A DNA stretch of 64,000 nt from Acetobacteraceae bacterium (GTDB lineage: Bacteria; Pseudomonadota; Alphaproteobacteria; Acetobacterales; Acetobacteraceae). The notes under the pieces are model-generated. The model saw only the letters and a list, made by a program, of their open reading frames with translations. It made no database searches and was not told the origin of the DNA. Location of the stretch: NCBI GenBank assembly GCA_027482245.1, contig JAIXWG010000058.1:186001-250000 (forward strand), read 5' to 3'. The first letter of the stretch is position 1. Each line of letters begins with the position of its first letter. Position numbers and translations under genes: made by a program. This document shows positions 32,437 through 40,717 of the stretch, one piece after another.

Positions 32437-33171
32437 ATGACCAGAAATGCGAGCCTGACGCCTCTGCCTGGCTCCTGCGCCGCTTGCGCCGTGCGGCCCT
32501 TCGCCCTGTTCAGGGTGGTGCCGCAGGCCCGGGTTGGTGAGATCGCGAAGGTCCGGTCAGGCGTCCGCCTGGTCCGCGCCGGGGAAGCGATCCATGACAG
32601 CGTCTTCACCCTCTACGCCGGATGGGCCTTCTCCTGGACCGCGACGCCGGATGGCCGCCGCCAGGTGCTGGATTTCCACCTGCCCGGCGACCTGGTGGAG
32701 CGCACGGAGGATGGCGCGGAGGTTGAGGCGCTGACCGATGCCTCCTTCTGCATCCTCTCCCGCGACCGGCTGTGCGAGTTCATGGGTCGCGACCCTGGCC
32801 TCGCCATGTCCTATGCCGAGGGCCTGACGCGCGACCGGTCCCGCATGCGCGAACGCCTGACCAGCCTTGGCCGGCGGGATGCCGCGGGGCGCGTGGCGCA
32901 TCTGCTGCTGGAACTGCACGGCCGGCTGATGCGCCGCGGTGGCGCCGATGCGCGGGGTGCCGCGGTGCCGCTGAAGCAGGCGCATCTGGCGGATGCGCTC
33001 GGGCTGTCGGTGGAACACGCCAACCGGGCGCTCGCCGCCATGCGCAAGGACGGGATCGCGACGCTCAACAAGGGGCGGCTCGATATCCTGGACCGGGAGG
33101 CGCTGGAGGACATGGCCGGCTGGTCCGGCCCCGCCCAGCCCGGGATGCTGGCCCGCACCCTGGCAATCTGA
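32437..33171 (+). CDS. Crp/Fnr family transcriptional regulator
   Basis: 244-aa DNA-binding regulator. The N-terminal cyclic-nucleotide-like jelly-roll (residues 30-140) contains LVRAGEAIHDSVFTLYAGWAF and GRRQVLDFHLPGDLVE. A long dimerisation helix (TRDRSRMRERLTSLGRRDAAGR) leads to a winged helix-turn-helix with ALGLSVEHANRALAAMRK as recognition helix. Two cysteines near the N-terminus (C14, C17 in PGSCAACAVRP) resemble part of the Fnr [4Fe-4S] set, but a full four-Cys set is not clear. The ATG at 32437 is preferred over an earlier TTG. It likely controls the divergent MBL gene or itself. Confidence 0.9.
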   Translation: MTRNASLTPLPGSCAACAVRPFALFRVVPQARVGEIAKVRSGVRLVRAGEAIHDSVFTLYAGWAFSWTATPDGRRQVLDFHLPGDLVERTEDGAEVEALTDASFCILSRDRLCEFMGRDPGLAMSYAEGLTRDRSRMRERLTSLGRRDAAGRVAHLLLELHGRLMRRGGADARGAAVPLKQAHLADALGLSVEHANRALAAMRKDGIATLNKGRLDILDREALEDMAGWSGPAQPGMLARTLAI

Positions 33172-33222
33172 CGCCCCGGCAGGGTAGCCTCGGCCTGTCC
33201 GAGACCGCCGGGGTGCCCGACC

Positions 33223-33882
33223 ATGATGCTGCCGCGCCGCCTGATCGCCCTGTTGCCGCTGGTGCTGGCCCTGCTGGTCGCAGGGCTTGCGCCGGCGCGG
33301 GCGCAGCAGGGCGATCCCTCCTTCAACCTGGTCAATCGCAGCGGCCAGGCGATCAACGAGATCTATGTCTCCGCGACGCGAGAGCCGAACTGGGGGCGCG
33401 ACCTGCTCGGCCAGTCCACGCTGGCGAATGGCCGGAGCTTCCCGGTGCGGATCGCCCCCGCCGCGGGCTGCCGGCAGGATGTCCGCGTGGTCTATGCCGA
33501 TGGGCGGCCGGAGGAACGGCGCAACCAGGACACATGCGCGATCACGGAGATGGTGTTCGGCGGCAACGCCGCGCCGCGCGCGCCCAATGCCGGGCCGGTG
33601 CCCGCGCCGGCCCCCGGCGCCACGCCAGGGGGCAACCCGTCCTTCAACCTGGTCAATCGCGGCCGCGCGGCGATCCGGGAGATCTACGTCTCCTCCGCCC
33701 GCGACAATGACTGGGGCCAGGACCGCCTGGGCCAGAACACGCTGCCCATCGGCCAGCACCTGCCCGTGCAGTTGCCCCAGGGCGATTGCGTGAACGACAT
33801 CCGCATCGTCTGGATGGACGGGCGGCCGGAGGAACGGCGCGCGGTGGACACCTGCCAGCTGGTGAACGTGGTCTTTCCCTGA
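33223..33882 (+). CDS. Secreted protein of two tandem repeat domains, function unknown
   Basis: 219-aa exported protein. The signal peptide (residues 1-29, ALLPLVLALLVAGLAPARAQ) precedes two homologous domains of about 75 residues joined by a Pro/Ala linker. Shared blocks are PSFNLVNR, EIYVS, WG-D-LGQ-TL, PV, a Cys, DGRPEERR, DTC and VVF. Each domain has one pair of cysteines (about 47 residues apart) that may form a disulfide. No known enzyme motif is visible. Tat- or Sec-exported repeats of this kind are met in Acetobacteraceae, as far as I can recall. The gene follows the Crp/Fnr regulator by 51 bp, and the hairpin-rich gap to the FkbM gene follows. Confidence 0.75.
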   Translation: MMLPRRLIALLPLVLALLVAGLAPARAQQGDPSFNLVNRSGQAINEIYVSATREPNWGRDLLGQSTLANGRSFPVRIAPAAGCRQDVRVVYADGRPEERRNQDTCAITEMVFGGNAAPRAPNAGPVPAPAPGATPGGNPSFNLVNRGRAAIREIYVSSARDNDWGQDRLGQNTLPIGQHLPVQLPQGDCVNDIRIVWMDGRPEERRAVDTCQLVNVVFP

Positions 33883-33963
33883 GAGGTTGTGGCTTCATGT
33901 CCGAGAGCGCTTGCGTGTTGGTGATCGGGCTCATGTCCGCGGCGGACATGAAGGCTCAACCTC
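33883..33963 (+). promoter_or_regulatory. Overlapping inverted repeats that form alternative hairpins
   Basis: Arm 33883-33902 matches the reverse complement of 33944-33963 at 18 of 20 positions (41-nt spacer). The right arm's GCGGACATG also pairs perfectly with CATGTCCGC at 33932-33940, making the palindrome 33932-33950. The two structures share the right arm and cannot coexist, as in an attenuator. No T-run follows. It lies between the secreted-repeat protein and the FkbM gene on the same strand. Confidence 0.5.
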
Positions 33964-33982
33964 GATCCTTTGCAGAAGCCTG

Positions 33983-34810
33983 ATGCTGTCGCTGGCGGAG
34001 CAGTACCGCGCGCTGCGGGATCGCCGCCGCGCCGGCGACCCGCCGGATTTCGAGGCGCTGTTGCGCCGCTTCTACACGGGCTTCCTGCAGCCCGGCGACA
34101 CGGCCATCGATGTCGGCGCCTTCAAGGGCAAGCACACCCTGCCCATCGCCGCCGCCATCGCCGGCCCCGGCGCCGCGCTGCATGCGCTGGAACCCAACCC
34201 GGCCATGGCGGCGGCGCTGCGCGCGCGGATCGCGGCCGATCCGGCGCTGTCCTTCGTCATGCTGCATGAATGCGCGGCGGCGGCGGAAAACGGCGTCGCC
34301 GAATTCGTCATCGCGGTCGAGACACCGGGCTACAGCGGCCTGCGCCAGCGCGACTACGACCAGCCCGATGTGACCACGCAGCGCATCGGCGTGCACACCG
34401 TGCGGCTGGACTGGCTGCTGCCCCACCTGCCGCGACTGGCCTACATCAAGCTCGACATCGAAGGCGGCGAGTTCGACGCGCTGCGCGGCGCGGCCGGGCT
34501 GCTGGAACGGCACCGCCCCGCCATCAGCTTCGAATTCGGCCGCCGCGCCTATGGCGTCTACGGCGTGGAGCCCGCGGAGGTCTTCGACTGGTTCGAGGCG
34601 CGGCGCTACGCGCTGTTCGACATCATCGGCAACCCGCTGCGGGTGAAGGACCGCTTCCTGCGCGCGGACCGGCTGCCGGGCGTCTTCGACTTCCTCGCGG
34701 TGCCGGCGGAAAACCGCATGCTGATTCGCCTGGCGCAATCGCAGCAGGATGCGATGCCGGTCACCACGCCACCCGCACCCGAAGGCCCGGGCCCGCATCC
34801 TCCAGCGTGA
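33983..34810 (+). CDS. FkbM family methyltransferase
   Basis: 275-aa SAM-dependent methyltransferase of the FkbM family from the ATG at 33983; in-frame codons upstream are inside the hairpin region. The SAM motif is AIDVGAFKGKHTLPIAAAI, with the second acidic residue in LHALEPNPAMAAAL, and the family's YIKLDIEGGEFDALRGAAG motif is present. Such enzymes methylate sugars, polyketides or glycans. No glycan cluster is next to it, so the acceptor is unknown. The C-terminus overlaps the convergent histidine kinase end by 50 bp, which is unusually long. Confidence 0.88.
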   Translation: MLSLAEQYRALRDRRRAGDPPDFEALLRRFYTGFLQPGDTAIDVGAFKGKHTLPIAAAIAGPGAALHALEPNPAMAAALRARIAADPALSFVMLHECAAAAENGVAEFVIAVETPGYSGLRQRDYDQPDVTTQRIGVHTVRLDWLLPHLPRLAYIKLDIEGGEFDALRGAAGLLERHRPAISFEFGRRAYGVYGVEPAEVFDWFEARRYALFDIIGNPLRVKDRFLRADRLPGVFDFLAVPAENRMLIRLAQSQQDAMPVTTPPAPEGPGPHPPA

Positions 34811-36059
34811 TGCGGAGGCCGTGCAGCTCCGCCACCGCCGCCACCAGCGCGAGGCCGAGCCCCGTGCCCGGCGTGGCGCGGGCGGCATCGAGCCGGTGGA
34901 AGCGGCGGAATACCGTGGCGCGCGCCTCCGCCGGGATGCCCGGTCCGTCATCCGCGACGGTGATCGCGCTGGCGTCCAGCGCCAAGCGCACCGTGCCATC
35001 GGGGCGGCCGTGGCGGATGGCGTTCTCGACCAGGTTGGCCAGCATCTGGGTCAGCAATTCGCGGTCGCCCTGGATGGTCGCGCCATGGTCGATCTCGGCC
35101 ACCAGGATCTGCCCGCGTTCCATCGCGGCGGGCGCGTAGAGTTCCGCCACCGTCGCGCAGACCTCGTCGAGTGCCACCGGCGCGAAGGCCGCGCGGCGGG
35201 CGCCGCTCTCGACCTCCGCGATGCGCAGCAGGGCGGCGAAGATGTCGAGGATGCGGTCGCATTCCGCGACGGCTTCCTCCGCGCCCTCCATCGATTCCAG
35301 CCTTCGGCGAAGCCGGGTCAGGGGGGTGCGGAGGTCATGCGCGATGTCGTCGCTGACCTGGCGCAGCGCGGCCATGGTCAGCTGCAGCCGGTCCAGCGTG
35401 GCGTTCACGCGCCGCGCCAGCTGGTCGAACTCGTCCCCGCCGGGCCGGGCGGCGAGGCGCGTGTCGAGCCGCCCTTCCTCCACCTGCGCCAGCGCGCGTT
35501 CCATGCTGGCGGCGCGGCGGGCGACGCCGCGGCCGACGAGCAGCCCGCCGCCCAGCGCCAGCAGGATGGCGGCGCCGCCGACCCAGCCGGCGGCGCCCAG
35601 CAGCTGCGCCTCCAGCGCCCTGACCGGCGCCAGGTCGCGGCCGACGAGGAGGAAATGATTGGCGGGCAGCGCGGTGCCGAAGGCCAGCATCACGCTGTCC
35701 TCCCGCGCCGTATCCACCTCGATGCTCGCCCAGCCCGGCTGGCGCGGCGCGGTGGCCAGGTTGCCGGCGATGCGGCCGCCATCGGGGCCGGACAGCAGGA
35801 AGAACTGGGTGAGGCTGCGGTCGGCCGCGATCCGCGCCTCGATCGACAGCGCCAGCGACGGCACGCCGCCGATCCGCGCGGCGCCGAGCAGCACGCCGAC
35901 ATCGCGCTCGATCTCGGCGGCGATCTGCCGGACGGCGAAGCGGGAGGTCGCCCAGTAGCCGATGCCCGCCAGCAGCGCGGTGCCGAGCAGCGTGAGCGCC
36001 AGGTGCAGCAGCGTGATGCGGAAGCCCGTGGTGCCGGCCCAGCGGCGCAATGCGTTCAT
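34761..36059 (-). CDS. Sensor histidine kinase (EnvZ/QseC-like)
   Basis: 432-aa membrane histidine kinase from the ATG at 36059. TM1 is residues 14-36, the periplasmic sensor about 37-150, TM2 about 155-177, then a HAMP segment. HisKA has His241 in SDDIAHDLRTPLTRLRRRLE, and HATPase motifs are NLVENAIRHG, VADDGPGIP and GTGLGLALVAA. The start overlaps the regulator stop (ATGA). The likely partner is the OmpR-type regulator just upstream. The sensed signal is unknown, but the divergent DegP-type protease suggests envelope stress (inference). The 3' end overlaps the FkbM gene by 50 bp. Confidence 0.92.
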   Translation of the reverse strand: MNALRRWAGTTGFRITLLHLALTLLGTALLAGIGYWATSRFAVRQIAAEIERDVGVLLGAARIGGVPSLALSIEARIAADRSLTQFFLLSGPDGGRIAGNLATAPRQPGWASIEVDTAREDSVMLAFGTALPANHFLLVGRDLAPVRALEAQLLGAAGWVGGAAILLALGGGLLVGRGVARRAASMERALAQVEEGRLDTRLAARPGGDEFDQLARRVNATLDRLQLTMAALRQVSDDIAHDLRTPLTRLRRRLESMEGAEEAVAECDRILDIFAALLRIAEVESGARRAAFAPVALDEVCATVAELYAPAAMERGQILVAEIDHGATIQGDRELLTQMLANLVENAIRHGRPDGTVRLALDASAITVADDGPGIPAEARATVFRRFHRLDAARATPGTGLGLALVAAVAELHGLRITLEDAGPGLRVRVAW

Positions 36060-36730
36060 GGATCGGGCGGCCGGATCGTGTAGCCCGCGCCGCGCAGCGT
36101 CTGGATCAGGTGCGGCTCCCCCAGCTTGGCGCGCAGCCGGCTGACATGGGTCTCGACGACGGAGGTGCGTGGGTCGAAATGGATGTCCCAGACGCCTTCC
36201 AGCAGCATGCTGCGCGTCACGACGCGGCCGGCATGGCGCAGCAGGTATTCCAGCAGGCGCCATTCCCGGGGCTGCAGGTCGATCCGCTGGCTGCCGCGCG
36301 TGACCGTCCGGCGCAGCAGGTCCATCTCCAGGTCCGCCACGCGCAGCACGGTGGTCTCGGCGGCCATGGCCGCGGGGCGGCGGCCGAGCGCATGGACCCG
36401 CGCCAGCAGCTCCGGCAGCGCGAAGGGTTTCGGCAGATAGTCATCGGCCCCGGCGTCCAGCCCTTCGACGCGATCGCTGAGGGAAGCACGGGCCGTCAGC
36501 ATCAAGGCCGGCGTCGCGACGCCGGCGGCGCGCAAGGCGCGGACCAGGCCGAGCCCGTCGAGCCCCGGCAGCATGCGGTCCACCACCAGCACCTCGAACC
36601 CCCCGCCAATGGCCTCCATCAGCCCCTGCTTGCCGTCGGCGACATGGCTGACCAGATGGCCCGCGGCGCCCAGCGCGCGGGCGATGTCGGCGGCCGTGCC
36701 CGCATCATCCTCCACCAGCAGGATCCGCAA
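36056..36730 (-). CDS. OmpR/PhoB-type response regulator
   Basis: 224-aa regulator. Receiver: LRILLVEDD at the start, Asp51 in VLVVDRMLPGLDGLG, and Lys in YLPKPFALPELL. The winged helix output is LQPREWRLLEYLLRHAG, SMLLEGVWDIHFDPRT and SVVETHVSRLRAKLGEPHLIQT. No ATG precedes the receiver, so I chose a TTG at 36730 with GGGAG eight bases upstream; in-frame codons run on upstream to 36931 without family similarity. It pairs with the kinase that overlaps its stop by 4 bp. Its promoter region of 116 bp is shared with the divergent DegP-type gene, which it may control. Confidence 0.87.
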   Translation of the reverse strand: MRILLVEDDAGTAADIARALGAAGHLVSHVADGKQGLMEAIGGGFEVLVVDRMLPGLDGLGLVRALRAAGVATPALMLTARASLSDRVEGLDAGADDYLPKPFALPELLARVHALGRRPAAMAAETTVLRVADLEMDLLRRTVTRGSQRIDLQPREWRLLEYLLRHAGRVVTRSMLLEGVWDIHFDPRTSVVETHVSRLRAKLGEPHLIQTLRGAGYTIRPPDP

Positions 36731-36846
36731 CCCCGGCGCTCCCTTACCAATCCGTATGCCTGCCGCGAACAGCCCGAGAGGGCGACCCGCTACCTCCACG
36801 ACACGCCACCCCACACGGGATGGACGCTTCGCAGAGGGATGCAACC

Positions 36847-38337
36847 ATGAGCGACCAGTCTCAACCCGCCCGCAAGACCCGCCGCCTCTGGGCCGCCGGT
36901 TTCCTCGCCCTCGCCATGGGCACCACCGCACTGACGACGCTGCCGCTGCGCGCCCAGCCCGCCGCGCCGACCGCCCCCGCCGTGGTCCTGCCGCACCAGC
37001 GCGGCCCGCAGGGCTTCGCCGACCTCGCCGCCCGCGTCGCGCCCTCCGTCGTGCGCGTCACCGTGACGGGCCATGCGGAGGCGACGCCGGCCTCCACCAC
37101 GGAGATCCCGCCGGAGCTGCGCGGCACGCCGCTCGAGCCCTTCTTCCGCCAGTTCGAGCGTGGGCAGCGCGGCCCGCGGGGTGAGCAGCGGGGTGAGCAG
37201 CGCCGCAGCGTCGGCCAGGGCAGCGGCTTCATCATCGATGCCGCCGGCTACATCGTGACCAACAACCATGTGGTCGGCGAGGCCGACACGGTGAAGGTGG
37301 AGCTGACGGATGGCCGGGAACTGCCCGCCCGCGTCATCGGCACGGACCCGCAGACGGACCTGGCGCTGCTGAAGGTGGAGGCCGGCGGCCCGCTGCCCGC
37401 GGTGACCTGGGGCGACAGCGATGCGCTCCGCGTCGGCGACTGGGTGGTGGCCATGGGCAACCCCTTCGGCCTCGGCGGCAGCGTGACGGCGGGCATCGTC
37501 TCCGCCCGCGGTCGCCAGATCGGCGCGGGGCCCTATGACGACTTCATCCAGACGGATGCGCCGATCAACCCCGGCAATTCCGGCGGCCCCTTGTTCAACG
37601 GGAACGGGGAGGTCGTGGGCATCAACACCGCGATCTACGCGCCCTCCGGCGGCAATGTCGGCATCGGCTTCGCGGTGCCGGCGCGGATGGCGCGGCACGT
37701 CATCACGGACCTGCAGCAGGATGGGCGCGTGGCCCGCGGCTGGCTTGGCGTCTCCATGCAGCCGCTGAATTCGGAACTGGCCTCCGCGCTGCGCCTGCCG
37801 GATACGCGCGGCGTGCTGGTGGCGGGGGTGGAGCCCGGCAGCCCGGCGGCTTCCGCCGGCGTGAAGGCCGGTGACGTGGTGGTCGGCATCGATGGCCGCC
37901 CGGTCGCCGCGGCGCGGGACCTGGCGGTGGCGGTGGCGGAGGCCACGCCCCGTTCGACGGCCACGCTCACCCTGCTGCGCGACGGCCAGCGGGTGGAGCA
38001 GGCGGTGACGCTCGGCCAGCGGGAGGCGCCGCGGCAGGAAGCCCGCGCCGGCGGGGCGGAGGCGCCGCGCAACGCCTCGCTCGGCCTGCGCCTGTCCCAG
38101 GGCAAGGGCAGCGACGGCGTGACGGTGGCCGCGGTGGAGCCCGGCAGCATCGCCGCCACCCGCGGCCTGCAGGCGGGCGACGTGATCCTGCGCGCCGGCG
38201 AGCGTGACGTGCGCCGGCCCGAGGATGTGAGCCAGGCCGTCGCCGCCGCCCGCAGCGCGGGGCGCCCGGCGATCGCGCTGCAGGTGGCGCGGGAGGGCGG
38301 CCGCGCCTTCATCGCCCTGCCGCTGAATGCGGGGTGA
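36847..38337 (+). CDS. Do-family periplasmic serine protease (DegP/HtrA)
   Basis: 496-aa HtrA protease-chaperone from the ATG at 36847. A signal peptide (residues 10-36) leads to a trypsin-like domain with the catalytic triad His141 (TNNHVVG), Asp171 (TDLALLKV) and Ser245 (INPGNSGGPLF). Two PDZ domains follow (about 280-370 and 390-490), the first with GWLGVSMQPLNSELA. A Gln/Arg-rich loop (RGEQRGEQRRSVG) sits at the LA loop position. It degrades or refolds misfolded periplasmic proteins. It is divergent from a two-component system, a common arrangement for envelope stress control. Confidence 0.94.
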   Translation: MSDQSQPARKTRRLWAAGFLALAMGTTALTTLPLRAQPAAPTAPAVVLPHQRGPQGFADLAARVAPSVVRVTVTGHAEATPASTTEIPPELRGTPLEPFFRQFERGQRGPRGEQRGEQRRSVGQGSGFIIDAAGYIVTNNHVVGEADTVKVELTDGRELPARVIGTDPQTDLALLKVEAGGPLPAVTWGDSDALRVGDWVVAMGNPFGLGGSVTAGIVSARGRQIGAGPYDDFIQTDAPINPGNSGGPLFNGNGEVVGINTAIYAPSGGNVGIGFAVPARMARHVITDLQQDGRVARGWLGVSMQPLNSELASALRLPDTRGVLVAGVEPGSPAASAGVKAGDVVVGIDGRPVAAARDLAVAVAEATPRSTATLTLLRDGQRVEQAVTLGQREAPRQEARAGGAEAPRNASLGLRLSQGKGSDGVTVAAVEPGSIAATRGLQAGDVILRAGERDVRRPEDVSQAVAAARSAGRPAIALQVAREGGRAFIALPLNAG

Positions 38338-38409
38338 CGGGGTTCCGGCCCCGCGATCTTCGCGGCTACCCTGGCCGATGAACGGCAGGGTGGCCGCGAC
38401 GGATCGATG

Positions 38410-38485
38410 AGCCCTCTCTCGCCGCTGGGGGGATAGGGCTGGGTGAGGGGGACGCGGCAAACCGCGCGGCCCCCTTCGCGCCGCG
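38410..38485 (+). repeat. Dispersed GAGAGGG-type repeat (copy B)
   Basis: Carries the same block order as 14763-14829: AGCCCTCT, an imperfect stem, GGGCTGGGTGAGGGG, then GCGGCCCCCTTCGCGCCGCG. The hairpin is less perfect than in copy A. It sits in a 201-bp gap between degP and the PEP mutase family gene. Confidence 0.6.
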
Positions 38486-38538
38486 TCCGCGCTGCCGCCA
38501 CCCCGCCCCGGAACGCGATGCAGGGGATGTCCAGCACC

Positions 38539-39399
38539 ATGAACGCAACGGCGCGCCGCCAGGCCTTTCGCGCGATCCTGGCGGGGGAGGGCTGCGTGCA
38601 CCCCGCCTCCGTCTTCGACGCCATCTCCGGCCGCATTGCCGCCGAGATCGGGTTCGAGACGGCGATCCTCGGCGGCTCCGTCGCCTCCCAGGCCGTGCTC
38701 GGTGCGCCGGACCACATCATCCTCACGTTGACGGAGCTGGCCGAGCTGGTACGGCGCATCACGCGCGCCGGCGCGCCGCCGCTGCTGGTCGATGCCGACC
38801 ACGGCTTCGGCAATGCGCTGAACGTGATGCGCACGGTGGAGGAGCTGGAGGCGGCGGGCGTCGCCGCGCTGACCATCGAGGACACGCTGCTGCCCCGTCC
38901 CTACGGCCCGGATGCCGCGGCACTGCTGCCGCTGGAAGAGGGTCTGGGGAAGATCCGCGCGGCGCTGGCGGCGCGGAGCGATCCCTCCCTGGTCGTGGTG
39001 GCGCGCACCGGGGCGCTCGGCGTGACCTCCACCGAGGATGCGGTGGCGCGGGCGACCGCCTATGCCAGGGCGGGCGCGGACGGCATCTTCGTCACGGGCC
39101 TGTCGGACCTGGCGCAGCTCGACGCGCTGCGGGCGGCGACGGGCCTGCCCCTGCTGGTCGGCAGCGCCAAGGCGGGGATCGGCGGCGCCGCGGTGCTGGC
39201 GGCGCATGGCGCGCGCGTGGCGCTGCAGGGCCACCACACCTTCCCCGCCGCAGTGAAGGCCATGCGGGACACGCTGCAGGCGCTGCGGGACGGCGTGGCG
39301 CCGAAGGATCTCCCGGGCCTGCCCGACGCCACCACGATGAAGCGGCTGCAGCGGGAAGGCCAGTACGACGCGGCGATCCGCGACTTCCTCGGGGGGTAG
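38539..39399 (+). CDS. Isocitrate lyase/PEP mutase family enzyme (oxaloacetate decarboxylase-like)
   Basis: 286-aa TIM-barrel enzyme. Start chosen at MNATARRQAFRAIL (38539); ATGs at 38518 and 38527 are possible. The barrel carries HPASVFDAISGRIAAEIGFE, the Mg-binding DADHGFGNALNVMRTV and IEDTLLP. The isocitrate lyase signature KKCGH is absent, so the oxaloacetate decarboxylase or 2,3-dimethylmalate lyase branch is more likely. It would cleave a C-C bond of a 2-oxo or 2-hydroxy dicarboxylate, or open a P-C bond. It has no operon partner except the MFS gene 85 bp later. Confidence 0.85.
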   Translation: MNATARRQAFRAILAGEGCVHPASVFDAISGRIAAEIGFETAILGGSVASQAVLGAPDHIILTLTELAELVRRITRAGAPPLLVDADHGFGNALNVMRTVEELEAAGVAALTIEDTLLPRPYGPDAAALLPLEEGLGKIRAALAARSDPSLVVVARTGALGVTSTEDAVARATAYARAGADGIFVTGLSDLAQLDALRAATGLPLLVGSAKAGIGGAAVLAAHGARVALQGHHTFPAAVKAMRDTLQALRDGVAPKDLPGLPDATTMKRLQREGQYDAAIRDFLGG

Positions 39400-39484
39400 G
39401 CGCGCGCCGCCATTCCCGCATACTGCGCGGAATGATGGAGGAAACGATCAGGCCCGGGCGCCCGTGCGGCGGGGTGCGCGCGTG

Positions 39485-40717
39485 ATGCGCCTGCCCGGCC
39501 TGGCGCCCTTCCGGCAGAAGGGCTTCCGGCGGCAATTCCCCGCCGATATCGCGACCTCCTGGGGCTTCGAGATGGAGACCCTGGTGCTCGGCTGGTACAT
39601 CCTGGTCAGCACGGGATCGGTGGTCTGGCTGACCGCCTTCGCCTCCGTCCAGTACCTCGGCACGCTGGTCTCCCCCATGTTCGGCGTGATGGGCGACCGG
39701 CTCGGCCATCGCGGCGTGCTCTGCGTCATGCGCGGGCTCTACGCGGCGCTGGCTTCGGTGATCGGGCTGATGGCGCTGACGGGGACGATGACGCCCGTCG
39801 CGGTGATGGCGGTGGCGGCCGTGGCGGGGCTGGTGCGGCCTTCCGACATGGGGATGCGCAACGCGCTGATCGCGGCCAGCGTGCCGGCGGCGCAGATGCC
39901 GGCGGCCATGGGCATCTCCCGCACCACGGCCGATACGGCGCGGGTGATGGGCGCGCTGGCGGGGGCGGGGCTGGTGGCGGCGCTCGGTATCGGGGCGACC
40001 TATGCCATCGTCGTGCTGCTCTACCTCGTCAGCCTCGGCCTGACGCTGGCGGTGCCGGCGGTGCGGCGCATCGCGGGCGCGCCGGCCTCCCCCTTCCGGG
40101 AGTTGCGCGACGGCTTCGGCCATCTGCGGGACACGCCGCCGCTGATGGCGACGATCCTGCTCGCCTTCCTCGTGAACCTGCTGGCCTATCCCGTCTCCGG
40201 CGGGCTGCTGCCCTATGTGGCGCGGGAGGTCTATGGCGTGGATCGCACCGTGCTCGGCTACCTCATCGCCTGCTTCGCGGGTGGGGGGCTGCTCGGGTCG
40301 CTGGTGATGATCGGGCGCGGCGGGGTGGCGCATCCCGGGCGGGTCATGCTGGTGGCCTGTGCCATCTGGTTCCCGCTGCTGATCGCCTTCGCCGCGGTGA
40401 CCGATCCGCGCAAGGGGCTGGTGCTGATGGGCCTCGCGGGCTTCGTGCAGAGCTTCGCGCTGGTGCCGATGTCGGTGATCCTGCTGCGCTGCGCGGAGGA
40501 ACGCTTCCGGGGGCGCGTCATGGGGCTGCGCATCCTGGCGGTCTATGGCCTGCCGCTCGGGCTGCTGGTGGCGGGGCCGCTGATCGAATGGATGGGTTTT
40601 GCCCGCACCATCACGATGTATGCGGGGCTCGGCCTGATCTGCACGGGGGCGATCGCGCTGCATTGGCGGCGCCATCTCTGGCCGTCGGAGGCAGCGGCGA
40701 ATACGGCGCTGCGTTAG
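39485..40717 (+). CDS. MFS transporter
   Basis: 410-aa polytopic inner-membrane protein of the major facilitator superfamily, start at ATG 39485 (a GTG at 39464 is possible). About 11-12 TM segments are visible, for example LVLGWYILVSTGSVVWLTAF, AVMAVAAVAGLV, and IVVLLYLVSLGLTLAV. The motif-A-like GVMGDRLGHRGVL lies between TM2 and TM3. The substrate is not predictable; the enterobactin-exporter or Bcr-like subgroup fits best. The stop overlaps the convergent LysR gene end by 4 bp. Confidence 0.88.
   Translation: MRLPGLAPFRQKGFRRQFPADIATSWGFEMETLVLGWYILVSTGSVVWLTAFASVQYLGTLVSPMFGVMGDRLGHRGVLCVMRGLYAALASVIGLMALTGTMTPVAVMAVAAVAGLVRPSDMGMRNALIAASVPAAQMPAAMGISRTTADTARVMGALAGAGLVAALGIGATYAIVVLLYLVSLGLTLAVPAVRRIAGAPASPFRELRDGFGHLRDTPPLMATILLAFLVNLLAYPVSGGLLPYVAREVYGVDRTVLGYLIACFAGGGLLGSLVMIGRGGVAHPGRVMLVACAIWFPLLIAFAAVTDPRKGLVLMGLAGFVQSFALVPMSVILLRCAEERFRGRVMGLRILAVYGLPLGLLVAGPLIEWMGFARTITMYAGLGLICTGAIALHWRRHLWPSEAAANTALR

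Noticed and set aside
36731..36931. 67-residue N-terminal extension of the OmpR-type regulator
   Set aside because: The residues before LRILLVEDD have no receiver similarity and overlap the divergent DegP promoter.
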